NCBI GenBank assembly: GCA_024349245.1
Contig: JALDNG010000020.1
Span: 21,238,501 to 21,302,500 of the forward strand
Reading direction: 5' to 3'
From: Neodontobutis hainanensis
Lineage: Eukaryota > Chordata > Actinopteri > Gobiiformes > Odontobutidae
DNA: 64,000 bases
Under the pieces are notes generated by a model. It did not search any database. It was not told the origin of the DNA and was given only the letters and a program-made list of their open reading frames with translations. The first letter of the stretch is position 1. Every line of letters begins with the position of its first letter. This document shows positions 11,996 through 23,888 of the stretch, one piece after another. Both the position numbers and the translations under genes were made by a program.

Positions 11996-14029
11996 AATAG
12001 AAAAAAAGCTAGTCTACACTAGTCTGTCGTCACAAGATAAATTTCAATCACTGAGGTTTGTTGAAATAGAGTTGAAGTGTGGGTTGAAGTACTTGCTCTG
12101 ACAATAACTCAGATATGATCCTGTCGCGTTCCTGCAGCAGGTTGTATTCACCACTACAAACACAGAAGACTGTCAGCTCGGAGACAGCTGAGACTCACTC
12201 CTCAGTGTCTGGCTCTGTCAATCAGCCGCTGGACCACATCAGCTTCACTGTCTGTGTAGAAAAGATACAACAATATTTACTGCAACACACCAGCCCTTTC
12301 CCAACACAGATCTGGAGGTTCTTCATTGTTAAAGAAAAGGTCTTTCTATGTGTCAAGTTTTGCCTTTACATTCAACAATATTTCTTTAAGATATCAAGTA
12401 TAGAAGTGATACACAAAATGGTTGTTGAATGCAGCAGTTTTATTTCAGTCTTGCATTTTGTTTAAGGATACTGTCTGGACTCTTCTGGTCACATTGGTGA
12501 CCAATACCTACAATTTCATTTGGTATGCATGTTGATATTGCAATAATGAATTTGTTATATGATGCCTTGATTTAAAACTGGGGTGTATGGCAGTTTTTGA
12601 GTCTTTCTGGTGGCTTATGAACAGCCATGGTAGCCCTGCAGGGACATGTTGTTGTCTATGAACAAACCACTAGAACAAAGTCAGATGGTCATTTCACTAG
12701 GAAAAAAAGTGTTGTGTGCAAATGTGTAGCACAAACTATATGCATGTTTGCTAAATACATTTCAAGGCAGGACCACTTAAAAATGACTTAACAGTAGCTA
12801 AGATAGGTAATAACAGTACCACACATAGTTACGATGTTGCTGGTTGAGCAGAAATGGGGCACAAGGTTAACTGTTGTGTGATATTGGGAAATCCTCACTA
12901 ATATCATGGTGGGGAGCATCAAAAAGGGCTAATAACATCCATTATGCAACTGAGGAAAATAAGGAGCAGGGGTGAAAATGGGTAGGGAGCAGTTGCTAAA
13001 AAGTAAAGGCCAATGATCGACATGGGGACAAATGTAATAGAGTGGAGAACGTTGACTGGTGCTATGCCAAAATTGCCATCTCACTTTAAACTTGACTGAT
13101 ACAAAGTTTCAGTCCATATGTCAGAACATTAGCTGTAGCCAGACCTTTTGAAACCATTTTTCTTTGTTTGTCATTTGGCTTGGCATGCCATGAACTGAAC
13201 TCTAATTAAACAATCAAACCCGTGCAGTCTCATCCCCCTCTGTCCTCCTGACTTTGTCACAGCCCTTATCCCTGCTGCCGTGTAAAGTCCCATGTCGAAT
13301 GGCAGCCAGGGAGAGCTTGTTGTCTCCCGCTGTTTGTTGGCCTATCTCTCTTCTCCTCTGTGAAGTGGGTAAGCATCAAAGCAGCGGACTTCTGTGCTTG
13401 AGAGAGAGCAAAGTTGAGAGTTGCACTGAACTGCTGAGTAGCAAAATGAGTGAAGTTGTGTGGTGAGACTTGCATCTTAATTGTGCCTTTAAGAAACTCT
13501 TGATGTGGTTAAGGCAAGAAATTAACCATTGGACACAGCAGTGAAGGAAGGCAAGGACACAAACAGTGTCTAGAGCAAATAAATATTAAATCAATACAAC
13601 GTGTGAAAAGTAAAGTAAAAGTAAAGTAACTCTGCTGAAGTTTATAAAACATAATAATGTTGAAGAAAGACTGAAGAAGCTACTGCAAAATAAGTGAAAT
13701 TCCCTAAAACAATTATCCAAATGAAGATCAAACAGGCTTAGGTTTTGGGATTAAAATACTTATAAACATTTTTAGGAATCTTTTTGCTGCACACAGCAGC
13801 AGACATCCTTTTATGACTGGCAACTGCAAACTGTATGTGTTATAGCAGAAGAAAACAAGTACAAAATGACCAGCATCAGTGCAAGTCTCAAACTGCCAGA
13901 CTTCATTCATTCACACAGAAATTTCATTAAATTGATATCTCTCACATAAACTTACAGCCCTTTACCTTGTAGCTGCTACCCTCCAGAGTCACTAAAGCAG
14001 CAAGGTGTGGAAAGTTTTTAAGGTTTGTA
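11996..14029. other. No gene seen
   Basis: About 2 kb of mixed-composition DNA. Frames at 12115-12465 and 13254-13475 have no recognisable domain, codon pattern or splice context. I make no call. Confidence 0.4.
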
Positions 14030-14033
14030 GGTT

Positions 14034-14275
14034 GTGAATGGTAGGCCTATATGGGTACAAAGCAGATCTCCTCCACAAGAGGATGTATCAACACAGAAGA
14101 GCCTATTCTGGCACCTCCACCTCAAAGAGAAAGGGCATTCCTTTGAGGACAGCAATGTCAGAATTTTGGCCAGAGAGGCCAGATGGTTCGAGCGGTGGAT
14201 GAGGGACAAAACGTCTTCACCTTCAAACCTACGTCCAGATGCCTTTTTTGAAAACTTTTCTTTTCAAAGGTAAGA
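14034..14275 (+). pseudogene. Penelope-like element fragment: GIY-YIG C-terminus plus LTR start
   Basis: The translated segment reads HLHLKEKGHSFEDSNVRIL followed by AREARWFERWM. This is the C-terminal part of the GIY-YIG endonuclease of Penelope-like elements and matches the longer copy at 22289-22555 almost residue for residue. It passes into an AAAACGTCTTCACC motif at about 14217, the counterpart of the LTR at 17840. The rest of the element is absent. Confidence 0.8.
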
Positions 14276-15467
14276 CAAAAAAGCAAGAAAAACAATGTTT
14301 ATGCTATAACATTTATTATAAATGCTCAATCAAGAAGACTGGATACAAAATAATTAGTTTTAAAGAAGTGACTGCAAGCAGGTGTAGCTTATCCCTGGCC
14401 TGGCAGTAGCTCTACTTCGCAGCAGCTGAAGACCACACCCCACATCTCTGAGCAGTGCTTTTGAATATGCACTGCCCTGAGCATGAGCAGACAGGGTGAG
14501 AAAGAGTGAGGAGAAGAAGAATGTGTTCACTCAGGATGGATGTCTCCCATCACGCAGCTCATTCAACTGCACAATGATTCATTTCACAGCCACTTGGGTA
14601 ATTATGGGAGTCTGCTCTTCACCTCTGGGGAAGAGGCTGCACATGGTGTGTGTGTGGGGGGGTCTACACTCAGATAGTGCGGATGGAGTGAGGGGTGACT
14701 GAGTGAAAACAAAGAGACAGGGTTGAGGAGGATGAGTATGAAGGAGGAGGAGAAGCACGCACATTCTTTTAGTCACTGGAAAAGTGAATTTTCACAGACT
14801 ACAATGGAGCAGACTAATCAGTGATCTATGAGACTCAGGAAACGGTGACCACCGCATGGCCTTTTAAATTAAGCAGTAGAAAGGAGACTACAGAGAAACA
14901 ACAGCATACAGAGAACAGGATTGAAGATACAACTAGGAAGGAAAAGAAAACTGATGCAGGATGCACCAACAGTTGTGTGAAAGCACCCCCTGTTGGTTAA
15001 TTAATCCTTTACATTTTCAGAAATGAATATATGTGCTACCAATTCAATAGTATGATGAGACTGAACTGTTTGATAAATATAACAAATATTCCCTTGTATT
15101 TAAACCGAAAATATATACATGTATTCTGCACTTCCTCTTGTATTACTGGTAATTTGGAACAAGAGCTAATAGTGTACCTTGCATCAAGATTTTTACTTGA
15201 CTGTGGCTGAACAAAAAAATGACTGAGGAATATAATCTACTGTTTATTCACATTCAGTCATTGGTCTTTAGTGAGTTTAGTGAAGTGTGGGGAAAATTGT
15301 AAGTAAAACCTGTTAAACCTGTTAATCATCCCCACCTCCACTTCACTGTGAGACTTTTGAAGAAGCCACAATTATATATATCAATACAGGGCACACATGC
15401 CTCACCTGACCTTTTAAGCATCAGGCTCCACCCACCGCACCAAAATGAAAACTAATGATAATTTCAC
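14276..15467. other. No gene seen
   Basis: No supported coding region. Includes a G-rich stretch near 14650 (TGTGTGTGGGGGGG). Confidence 0.4.
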
Positions 15468-15579
15468 TAAAGAAAATGTGAAGATCTAATAATTAACAGA
15501 AAATGTTGTCAGAAAAAAATCATTAAAGAAAATGTGAAGATCTAATAATTAACAGAAAATGTTGTCAGAAAAAAATCAT
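15468..15579. repeat. Exact tandem duplication, 2 x 56 bp
   Basis: The unit starting TAAAGAAAATGTGAAGATCT at 15468 is repeated at 15524 with no difference that I can see. No similar unit is seen elsewhere in the window. Confidence 0.9.
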
Positions 15580-15638
15580 TATTAATTCATTTCAAAATAA
15601 ACATCAACATATATTTACTTACTAAAAAGAGCCTCTAC

Positions 15639-16164
15639 TACGGTGGCCGAGACAGCTCAAGACGCTGCAAATGAAGAAAGCACCAGCAAATAAAGAAAAC
15701 ATCTTCATCAGTTTCACAACACGCGCACTGCAAAAGTTCACAACATATACAAATACAAAAACGCGCTGCAAATTCAAAAACGCGCTGCAAATCCTCACAA
15801 CACATACAAATACAAAAACGCGCTGCAAATAACACAGACCACAACGGAAATGTTTTAAGGGGACTCCTTTGAGTGACGAACCCCTAATGGGTCCTGCTTA
15901 TTGTTTGCTCGCCTGTCGCGTTGTTGTCAGTGTTGTTGTCACTGACCTGAAAGGTGAGTTTTTTTTTTTTACTTTTAGATCATGATTGTATAATTGCTTA
16001 GTCGTTTGGATATTGTTGGCCTAAATATATTGTTCGTCAGTCAAATGAGTCCCCTTAAAACATTTCCGTTGTGGTCTGTGTTATTTGCAAACTGATGAAG
16101 ATGTTTTCTTTATTTGCTGGTGCTTTCTTCATTTGCAGCGTGTTGAGCTGTCTCGGTCACCGTA
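15639..16164. mobile_element. Fold-back DNA element with 6-bp target duplication
   Basis: The element starts TACGGTGGCCGAGACAGCTC and ends with the approximate complement, ...GAGCTGTCTCGGTCACCGTA. The inverted arms extend inward as blocks (GAAGAAAGCACCAGCAAATA; CAGACCACAACGGAAATG; TTTTAAGGGGACTC), leaving a spacer of about 150 bases. CTCTAC flanks it on both sides (15633-15638 and 16165-16170), a perfect 6-bp duplication. The left arm contains three AAAACGCGCTGCAAAT-like repeats absent from the right arm. No transposase is encoded, so it is non-autonomous. A partial relative lies at 58004. Confidence 0.8.
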
Positions 16165-16694
16165 CTCTACAGTACTGTAAGAGACCAGTATTGTGGCAGT
16201 GACGGACAGGACATGTTGAAGGTGGTGGGACATGGTTTTCCAGCATCATCCTCTGACTCTCATCAGCCTAAGTGCACAGTGTGGATTGATGAGGATTTGA
16301 CTCCCCAGGAAGCCCCTCTAAATCAGGTCACAGGTCACACAGCCAGGGATTAGTGCTGCTTTTGATAACGTGCTTCAGATGTTCACAAATTTTGACACAG
16401 TTCACATTGTGTTCACAGAGACTAAAATATGATCCAGTCTATGTACAACAGATCTGATGACTACAGTCTCAATACACAGCTCCTTGTTTCTAAAGGTTTG
16501 CATGATTCCACTCTGTGTCATTTACGTAAAACTGTACATTTGGAGAAACTGACAATAAAAACTGCTTTGACTTTGACTTACCCAAGAGCTTGCCATTGTG
16601 TACTTCCCAAATAGAAATACAAATGCAGATAGAGATACATAGAGATAAATTTGGAAAGGGCAACACTTTAAGAGAGATACTTTGCAGGTGATAG

Positions 16695-16785
16695 TGTAGC
16701 ATGGTAGCAGAGTAGTTTGAACTCCTGTCTCACAGCAAGAAGGTCCTGGTTTTGATTTCCATCCAGGGCAGGTCCTGGCACAGCC
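16695..16785 (+). mobile_element. Degenerate tRNA-like SINE head
   Basis: AGTGTAGCATGGTAGCAGAG is followed by CTCACAGCAAGAAGGTCCTGG and a weak B box GGTTTTGATTTCC. This matches the order of the tRNA-derived head of common fish SINEs. Both promoter boxes are mutated. Confidence 0.5.
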
Positions 16786-16809
16786 TAACGTGAGCTTTCT
16801 GTATATTCT

Positions 16810-17250
16810 ATAAACAGGAACTCAGTCTGGCAAAGCTTTGCAAGCCAGTCAGTTCCTCAGATATGTTCCGTACCAACCAATCACATTCAAATGCCGCTGG
16901 AGTGTTGTCTTGCCTCATACTTAGGCGAACAAGTCCCTTGTTCAAAACAATCAAGATGGCGCGCGGCAAGAGTTTGTTTGCCTCTGCTCTTCAATCAGTT
17001 TTAAATAATCCTCAGCTTTTTAGAGCATAAAAGACAGAAGTCATTTGCAGCCGCTCGGCCATATGCCATGTTGGTTTGTTAACTTTGATTGTCACCTAGC
17101 TAACGTTATGTCTGTTGCAATTCCGATTGGTTGGCCCCGAGTTGCAATGTCTCGTCAGGCCCTGCCAAGCCCCACCTTGAGGACAACGAGCTGGTAATGA
17201 GCTTTTCCTGACTCCTTGCTGATACAGCGAGAAGTCTGGCTTGCCAGGCT
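16810..17250. repeat. Possible inverted-repeat (MITE-like) element
   Basis: CAGTCTGGCAAAGCTTTGCAA near 16824 and, reversed, AGTCTGGCTTGCCAGGCT near 17230 look like diverged inverted ends. CCAACCAATC occurs in one orientation near 16874 and in the other near 17126. No target duplication was established. A SINE- or LINE-tail-like segment follows at about 17316-17400. Confidence 0.3.
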
Positions 17251-17535
17251 ACCTTTCTGTGTGGAGTGTGCGTGTTTCTCCCCATGTCTGTGTAGGTTTA
17301 CGCTATCACCAAAAACATGTACAATAAAGGACTACAGATGGAAATTAGCTGTTAAGCTACAGTTTGGTACAAGCATCTCTGTCCCATGCTGTCCCAAAAA
17401 AAACTGTGTCATGAGACACATGATTATACGGATCTCATGTCTGAGAACCATCAAAATGATTTAGAAAATATTTATTTTCGGGATAAAAGTTACACGGTGC
17501 TATTTTGTCTCTGAATATTGTTATTCATCCTGGTC

Positions 17536-17915
17536 ATCTTGAAGAAAAGGTTAAATTAAAACATCTGGACTCAGTTTTCAACGTTTCATCTCTAATTCCA
17601 AGAGACTCAATTCTGAGATCAACTGCTGAAAGAGCTGAGCTTGAGATTGTGTAAGAGTCGTACATCAGTCCGACTCTTCATCAGGAGTCATACTGTCCTT
17701 TCAGAGCTAATGACTATGAGACCAGAACAGCCTGGTGTGTCAGGTTTGGTTTCAGGGGAAACCCCTCCCTCTAGATATATAAGCTCAGCTCTTTTACCAG
17801 TTGATCTCAGAATTGATAAAGTCTCTTGAAATTAGAGACGAAACGTCTCCACCTTGAAAACTGAGTCCAAATGCTTTTACTTTAACCTTTTCTTCACGTT
17901 GCTACTTTAAAATTA
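17536..17915. mobile_element. Pair of inverted Penelope-type LTR segments
   Basis: The left half (GAAGAAAAGGTTAAATTAAA ... AACGTTTCATCTCTAATTCC) is the reverse complement, with scattered changes, of the right half (GGAATTAGAGA-type ... GAAACGTCTCC ... TTTAACCTTTTCTTC). The long terminal sequence is thus present head to head around a centre near 17690. Penelope-like elements are known to carry LTRs in inverted as well as direct order. The same end sequence occurs in fragments at 14217, 21735 and 56340. No RT lies between the halves, so this is a residual terminal structure. Confidence 0.75.
17811..17847 (+). ncRNA. Hammerhead-ribozyme-like core in Penelope LTR
   Basis: TTGATAA at 17813-17819 occupies the place of the CUGAUGA box. 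A perfect 6-bp stem II, GTCTCT (17821-17826) with AGAGAC (17834-17839), closes a 7-base loop. GAAAC follows at 17840-17844 and then GTC at 17845-17847. GAAACGUC, with a minimal palindromic stem III, is the layout of dimeric hammerheads described in Penelope-like elements. Two changes in the CUGAUGA box probably abolish cleavage, so this is a remnant. The opposing LTR has a second, weaker version near 17575-17615 on the minus strand. Confidence 0.55.
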
Positions 17916-20707
17916 CCTAAAGGAATTTGCTCACCTTAACTTACATAATGTAGTTTCTCAGTGGCCGACAGGCACAGAGTCTGAGGTGGGGCTATTGGCC
18001 CAGTTTTATGTCAAGGAACTATCCAAATTACATAGAGGCTATATATGTTTAGGTGAAAAATTACATTTGGCATTGTATAGTTGTTGCCCAATTTCTAATA
18101 AAAGCACTAGAAAGAATTATCATGTAGCCAAAAGTACTCCTCAGAAAAGGCAGCACAGGTGCATCTTTATCGTCAACCATTTTCTTTCTGTGTTTTGAGT
18201 ATTTTTAAAGCCACAAGTTGTAGTTTCACTAAATGTGCAGCTTTGTTCAAAATCCCTGAGCTATGGAGAGAGCAGGTGCAGGGCCACAGTGACAACCACA
18301 ATTTATGGGCTGCTCCTGAGCAAGAGAACACATTCAATAATATGGTGGAAGATTAATCCATTCCTACGCTGGGCTGGGCTCATGGGGTGCCACCACTGTA
18401 GTGATTTACACAAGCAGGTAGCCCAACTCAGCAGTTAAGCCATCGCAGATGTAGAACACTTGTGTGTTAGCAGTTCAGCTCCATTTAATTATTCTTTAAG
18501 CTTCTCTTTCTGTCACTGTTGTAAATTTAACCTAAGAGAAGCCTATATATTAGACTAATGTTCAGATTTATTTGTGCTCTCTCCCAAACCAGACAGTGCC
18601 ACAGCAGTTCATTAAAATGAGATTTTTTTTCCCTGTGTATAGAAAAGCCAGCAAAAATCTAGATCCAGAATATTATTGCATAAACCTGTGGGGTAAACGC
18701 CACAGTCGGTACAGAGTGAGACAATGGGACTTGTTCCAGTGAGATGAGAGGAAGCATTGACAGGCACTGGGAGCAGCAGGCGTTTGGACAGACATGATGT
18801 ACAGCCTTGCATAATGAGCTCTCAGTCCCATTAATCTACGCAGACTCAAACGCTTGATGAGAATATGATGCATTTGGTGAAAGGTCTTTCCAATGAATGT
18901 CACTTTGAAGAACAGAGACAGAGCTGGAACCAAAGCCCAAGCAAAGTCAGTGCAATTTCTACAAGAACATCACATTTTGTTTCCCAAAATGCATAAAAGT
19001 ATAGAGGACTCACACAACACAGGTGTTTTGTATCAATAATGTTGTTAAACCATATACAATTGTCTTTCCCAGAGCAGCAATTTGTATGAGGGCAATTACT
19101 GGGGTTAAGATCCAAAGGTTGTGTGTGTAGTTTTCTGGCTTATTTATTGACAAAAGTGCAGACTGCAATTCCATACCACACACATTTTTGGAGCATGGTA
19201 ACAGCCTTGGTAGCACATGCAGGGACAGTACAGCAGTACGGGTCGGGTCAGAAGGGTTTAAAGGGTCCCCAAAAACTATATTTTCACACACCAGAAAATA
19301 CTTAAAGTCTGCTTCAAAATACATTTTATTTTTCATAAAGCAACACAATTTTTCTTGAACTATTGTGGCATTCACAGCACATTGGAAACACGAGCCAGAT
19401 GTTACCATACCATACCGTACTAACCCAACCTGTACTGTGCCATTGCAGTGTGAACTAGACGTGTTTGAAGACTGAAATAAAAACATTAATATTATTCTAC
19501 CTTTTTTATTTTTTTATTCAATTATTTGTGCATTTGTGTCCTGATAAGTCTCCTGCACTAACAACATTTGGATTAAAGCTGCATTGTCAATCAGTTTTCA
19601 AATTGTTTGTTTAAGATTCCTCCGAAACAAACATAAGTATACCATACTCTGGATTAATGAGTACCTACAGAACAGTTTCTTTGGGTAAAAGCATTAAATA
19701 AATGACTAATTTGAATAATTTTAGTCTGCAAATAACTACTGTACCAAAACTTAAAAGGCACAAAAACTTTATTCTGTAACATTTTAATGTAAGGAAATAC
19801 ATATTAGTGCTGCTGTGAAAGAGGTGCTGCCTATAAAAATGTAAAACCACGGAGTGAGACCTAATGGGGCTTGTTCTGTGAGGGGAGTCAAAGCCACTGG
19901 GGCTAAAGTCCCTTTACTATGAGTAGGGCACTGCTGACATGGATTTGATGGTGTTCTGTAATTTATGAGCCTATACAAAATGTTTGATCACTGTGTACCA
20001 GATAAATAACGCCAGACACAACCAGTCTGAGGAAAACACAGCAGAAACCAGTTCTGCCTTTGAGCTCAAGTACTTTCAAATGAGCTAATGTAAGCAGGCA
20101 GTTTAAATGAAGTCTCTAAATGTGTTTCCATGGATGGGCTAGATCTGGAGTAATTTGTGTAGTAATGGGGCTGCACCCTGCTGTGAGGGGGCTCTTTTCA
20201 ATTCACAAACATGTTTGGGCAAATGAATCTCACATCTATTCGCCTCTGAACTCTTTCAGACTCAGCTCTGGAGAACATAAGTATATATTTAACTGTTTCT
20301 GTTGTTTTAACAGTGTCAGACAGAGTAGGAGTCACGATGGCTCAAAAGAATTGTCATTATTTTGTAAATCTGCCTCATTGACAACAGACTGGTCCTACAG
20401 ATGCTGAAAACACCTGAAACTGTAGTTATACTGCCCTCTAGTGTGAATAGAAAGGACTTCCATCTTTCAAAGAAAATACCTTCCCGACAGTGGTTACTCA
20501 TTAGCAGTCATGTATTTACTGACAGATATAATCCAATGCCTCAGGGTTCATTTGCAGTCATCAACTGGAATTATTCTCCCTCTGACAAACTATAGCAGCC
20601 TCTCAAGGTCAAAACTCAAACTTCAAATTCCAATTGGGTTTAAAAACTGACAGTTGCACTATTTAACTTACAAGAAGGAAATATATAAATGCCAAATTAT
20701 AAATTAC

Positions 20708-20712
<5 letters not shown>
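17916..20712. other. No gene supported
   Basis: A minus-strand frame at 19010-19486 (158 aa) has no recognisable domain. It overlaps a region with hAT-like GTACGG/CCGTAC half-repeats (about 19170-19470), so I do not call it a gene. The rest holds only short frames. Confidence 0.4.

Positions 20713-20790
<78 letters not shown>
20713..20790. repeat. (TA)n microsatellite
   Basis: About 39 uninterrupted TA dinucleotides. Confidence 0.98.
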
Positions 20791-20795
<5 letters not shown>

Positions 20796-21734
20796 AAAAC
20801 CACTTAAGACTGACTTAGTAAGGTGAATCACAAAGAAACAAATTTACATTTTCCATCCAAGAACTTAGAGTTACTTCAACACCATTTTATAACTTTTGCC
20901 CTAATTTCCATCATAATTTAGGTAGCTTTTGCAAAATAATCCACTGCTCCTACTCTTCTACAACTCTACCAGCAGATGCTCCTCTGTTAACTCTGTGTCT
21001 CCACAATGACTCGCAGGTGTCACATGTTGGCTGAACTGTCAGGAGCTGCTATAAGCCTGCAGTGACAAACAGTGTTACTAATAGTGACATGCTGCCATCT
21101 GAGGCCTCAAATACATTTGATATCAGAGTGTGGAAGATGTAGCCCCACACTATCATATGGTTGCACATAAATAAATGTAATTTGGACATCAAGTCTTCCT
21201 GTTACTTAAAGATTCAACAAGCATTTATTCTGGGTAATGACAAAATCAAAGTGTGAGCTGTTTGGCCAACCGCAGATGCTGTTAAGTCAGAGCTGACACT
21301 GGGCTCTGAAAACGCAGCTGAAGTCCTCCAAAGCAGTGCCCGGGGCTTTCCATCTCATAAATGACTTTCACATTATTCACACTGAAGGTTTAATCAGAGA
21401 ATAGACATTTATGACTGTCCACCACAGTTCAAAGACCTGCATTGTTTGAATGGACAAAAGTAGACTGATTGGTTTAAATTGCCCAAAAGAGTGAGAGTGA
21501 GAGTGTGAGTGTTTCGGAGTGTGATAAACTGGAAACGTGTCAGAGTTGGCAAGGAGGTCCTCCACAAAAGAAGAGCTATTGAAAATGTATGTATTGTATT
21601 TGTCTATACTAACTGTTCATAGTTTTAGAGCCTCTTACAGATGAATGCCTCAAATCAGTTGACTTTGTAACATTTGCCAGCAAACCAAAAACTTAAATGA
21701 TGACATACAATATGTATGTGGAAAGTAGTCCTAT
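20791..21734. other. No gene seen
   Basis: AT-rich DNA without a supported frame. A short GAGTGAGAGTGAGAGTGTGA tract lies near 21490. Confidence 0.4.
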
Positions 21735-21850
21735 CAATTTATCTCTAAAGGGAGGGATTTAACCTAAAACTAACTCTGATTGGACCCGGCTGTTCTGGTC
21801 TCATAGTCATAAGCGATGAAAGGACAGTCTGTTTCCTGATGTGAGCGTAG
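21735..21850 (-). mobile_element. Penelope-type LTR fragment
   Basis: GGCTGTTCTGGTCTCATAGTC followed by GAAAGGACAGT is the reverse complement of the LTR centre at about 17690-17740. Its orientation agrees with the coding remnant at 22270-23600. Confidence 0.65.
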
Positions 21851-21857
21851 TTAAAGG

Positions 21858-22100
21858 ACAAGACAAGACAAGACATTTACTTTTGTATAGCCCAATATCA
21901 CAACAACAGCCGCCACAAAGGCCTTACCAGATTGCACTAGACAACATCCCCTGTCCTTAGACCCTCCATCAGGGTGAGGAAAAACTCCAAAAAAAACCAG
22001 CCGGGAAAAAAGAGAAACCTCAGGGAGAACCACAGAAGGAGGGATCCACTCCCAGGACGGACAGGCCGTGCAAGAATGTGTCCAGGACAGTTGGAAAAAT
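21858..22100. repeat. Teleost interspersed repeat, class not assigned
   Basis: TATAGCCCAATATCACAA, then CCTCAGGGAGAACCACAG and TCCCAGGACGGACAGG, form an ordered set of blocks that I recognise from many fish genomes. No coding capacity is seen. It is preceded by a short ACAAG repeat. Confidence 0.5.
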
Positions 22101-22269
22101 ACATAGAATTACACAAACATATTCACAAACAAAACAGTTTCCACTCTGTGAGTGTGTAAGGGTGGATGGGACCTTGGCCAACATCAAGGTAAACTAAAGG
22201 CTCAGGTGAGTTGTTAGTGTCAATGTTCCATTCAGTTGTTCTAGAGTCAAACTGTTTGGGTTTAGGTTT

Positions 22270-23600
22270 CAAAAAACTGTTATAAATACTAGGCAACATG
22301 AATCTGACGCCACCTCCTCTGTTCAGAGAGGACAGAGAAAATGGCTTCCTTCAACCCTCTCTCAAACCATCTGGCCTCTCTGACCAAAATTCGGACATTG
22401 CTGTCCTCAAAAGAATGTCCTTTGTCTTTGAGGTTGAGGTGGACTGCAGACTCAGGTCCTCCAGGATTGGCTCTTCTGTGCTGATACATCCTCTTGTGAA
22501 GCTGTTGTTTAGTTTCACCGACATAACTGTCCCTGCACTCTTCACTGAACTGCATAAACTACATTACTCTGTTTGTGGGGATCTTGTCTTTAGGATGGAC
22601 CAGTTTTTGACACAGAGTGTTCTCTGGTTTAAAGTGTACTGGATAGTTCTGTTTGTAGAAAATCCTTTTTAAGATTTTCAGATAAACCAGACACATAAGG
22701 GATAACTACACCCTTCCCTTTTGTCCCTGGTTCCTGTCTGTTTAGTGTCTGTGTCCTCTTGGTTTTGTTGAAAGTCCATCTGGGGTATCCACAGTCTCTC
22801 AGAGTTTTATGTTGTTAGATGTGTTGTTCTTCTTTCCATTTACTTTCTGAGGTTGTGGGCACCTCTTGTGCTCTGTGTTGAAGGGTCCTGATGACTCCCA
22901 GCTTGTGCTGCAGAGGCTGGTGTGAATCAAACAGCAAGTATTGATCTGTGTGTGTTGGCTTCCTATAAACTTCTACAAGACATTCTACTAGTGTCTTGTC
23001 TCACAAATAACCACTGCACAGTCTAAGAAGGCCCAACTGTCATCTATGGCATCTTCACAGGGCCACTGCATTGATGTGTTCTGTGAAAGTTTCCCTGGGT
23101 TCTGGGACCTAAATATCATGCATATATCTGAACCAGTGACTGGGTACTGCACCTGGGAAAGAGACCAGAGCTCTGTCGGGGAGACAGGTGAGGACGCAGT
23201 GGCTCAGCGGTAGAGTGGTTGTCCTATAACCAGAAAGTGGGGGTGTTACAGCTGTAATATTGGTTAATAGAAGCTTAATGTAAGTTGCTTTGGCTAAACG
23301 TATGTAAATGTAGGTTATCAGATGGCACAGCTGGGTTTTTGTCTGTAGAAGTTACCTCTGAACTGGAAATAAGTAGCCATACCTACAGTAACCTGCAAAT
23401 ATGGTCCTGTGAGTTGATAATATGGTGTTGTGAGTGACTTACCAATGGAGCCAAGATGATGGCCAGGTTTTCGGCTACATTGTAGGTGGCTGAATCTGTG
23501 CTGCTTACTATGGGTTGTTGTGGAATTTCTTCTTTGTGTATTTTGTGTAAGCTGTAGATACATGGAGTGGCGTTCCCACGAGTGTGACCACAGTCCACAC
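22270..23600 (-). pseudogene. Penelope-like element: RT and GIY-YIG endonuclease, degenerate
   Basis: On the minus strand the first recognisable block (23598-23390) reads YSLHKIHKEEIPQQPIVSST, the Penelope RT core. The next part (about 23180-22640) contains LAFLDCAVV-like, YRKPTHTDQYLLF-like and VHFKPENTL-like blocks with stops. The end (22555-22289) is the GIY-YIG domain, with SYVGETKQQLHKRM and then ARWFERGLKEAI carrying the expected Tyr-x-Gly, Arg and Glu positions. A SINE interrupts it at about 23190-23310. Penelope RTs are telomerase-related and use the GIY-YIG nuclease for integration. This copy lacks its N-terminus and the RT catalytic region. Confidence 0.85.
23190..23310 (+). mobile_element. 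SINE fragment inside the Penelope remnant
   Basis: GACGCAGTGGCTCAGCGGTAG resembles the head of the SINEs at 11636 (minus) and 28983. The B-box region is degraded and a short tail (TAAGTTGCTTTGGCTAAACG) follows. Confidence 0.55.
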
Positions 23601-23846
23601 AAAAGTACTGCCTGTGAGGGGTAATGATCTACCTTATAATTTATTTGCATTAATCTCATCTCTCGCATTTTGACAATGTCCGAGCATAAAAATAACTAAT
23701 GCAGCAGCAGCCAAACACTGTCCCACTGTCCGTCAGCACAGTCCCAAATGCTCAAGCTGCAATGTGTTAATAATACTTCCATCACAGAGCCTAATAATGC
23801 ATAGTTCGGCTGTATATCTGTCCACGCTCTACAACGGGACTCAGCG

Positions 23847-23888
23847 TGTCATCGTTCATTACCTGGGCTCAGGTAATGAACGATGACA
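23847..23888. repeat. Perfect 19-bp inverted repeat (hairpin)
   Basis: TGTCATCGTTCATTACCTG (23847-23865) pairs with its exact complement at 23870-23888 around a 4-base loop. It has no T-tail and no flanking duplication. It looks like a local inverted duplication rather than a terminator. Confidence 0.9.

Noticed and set aside
13254..13475. Overlapping frames on both strands near 13.3 kb
   Set aside because: Neither has a domain or splice sites; reciprocal open frames are common by chance.
19010..19486. 158-aa minus-strand frame as a gene
   Set aside because: No domain, no splice context, unusual composition, and it overlaps inverted GTACGG-type repeat sequence.
20713..20790. (TA)n tract as a replication or regulatory element
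   Set aside because: Plain microsatellite; nothing in the surroundings supports a function.
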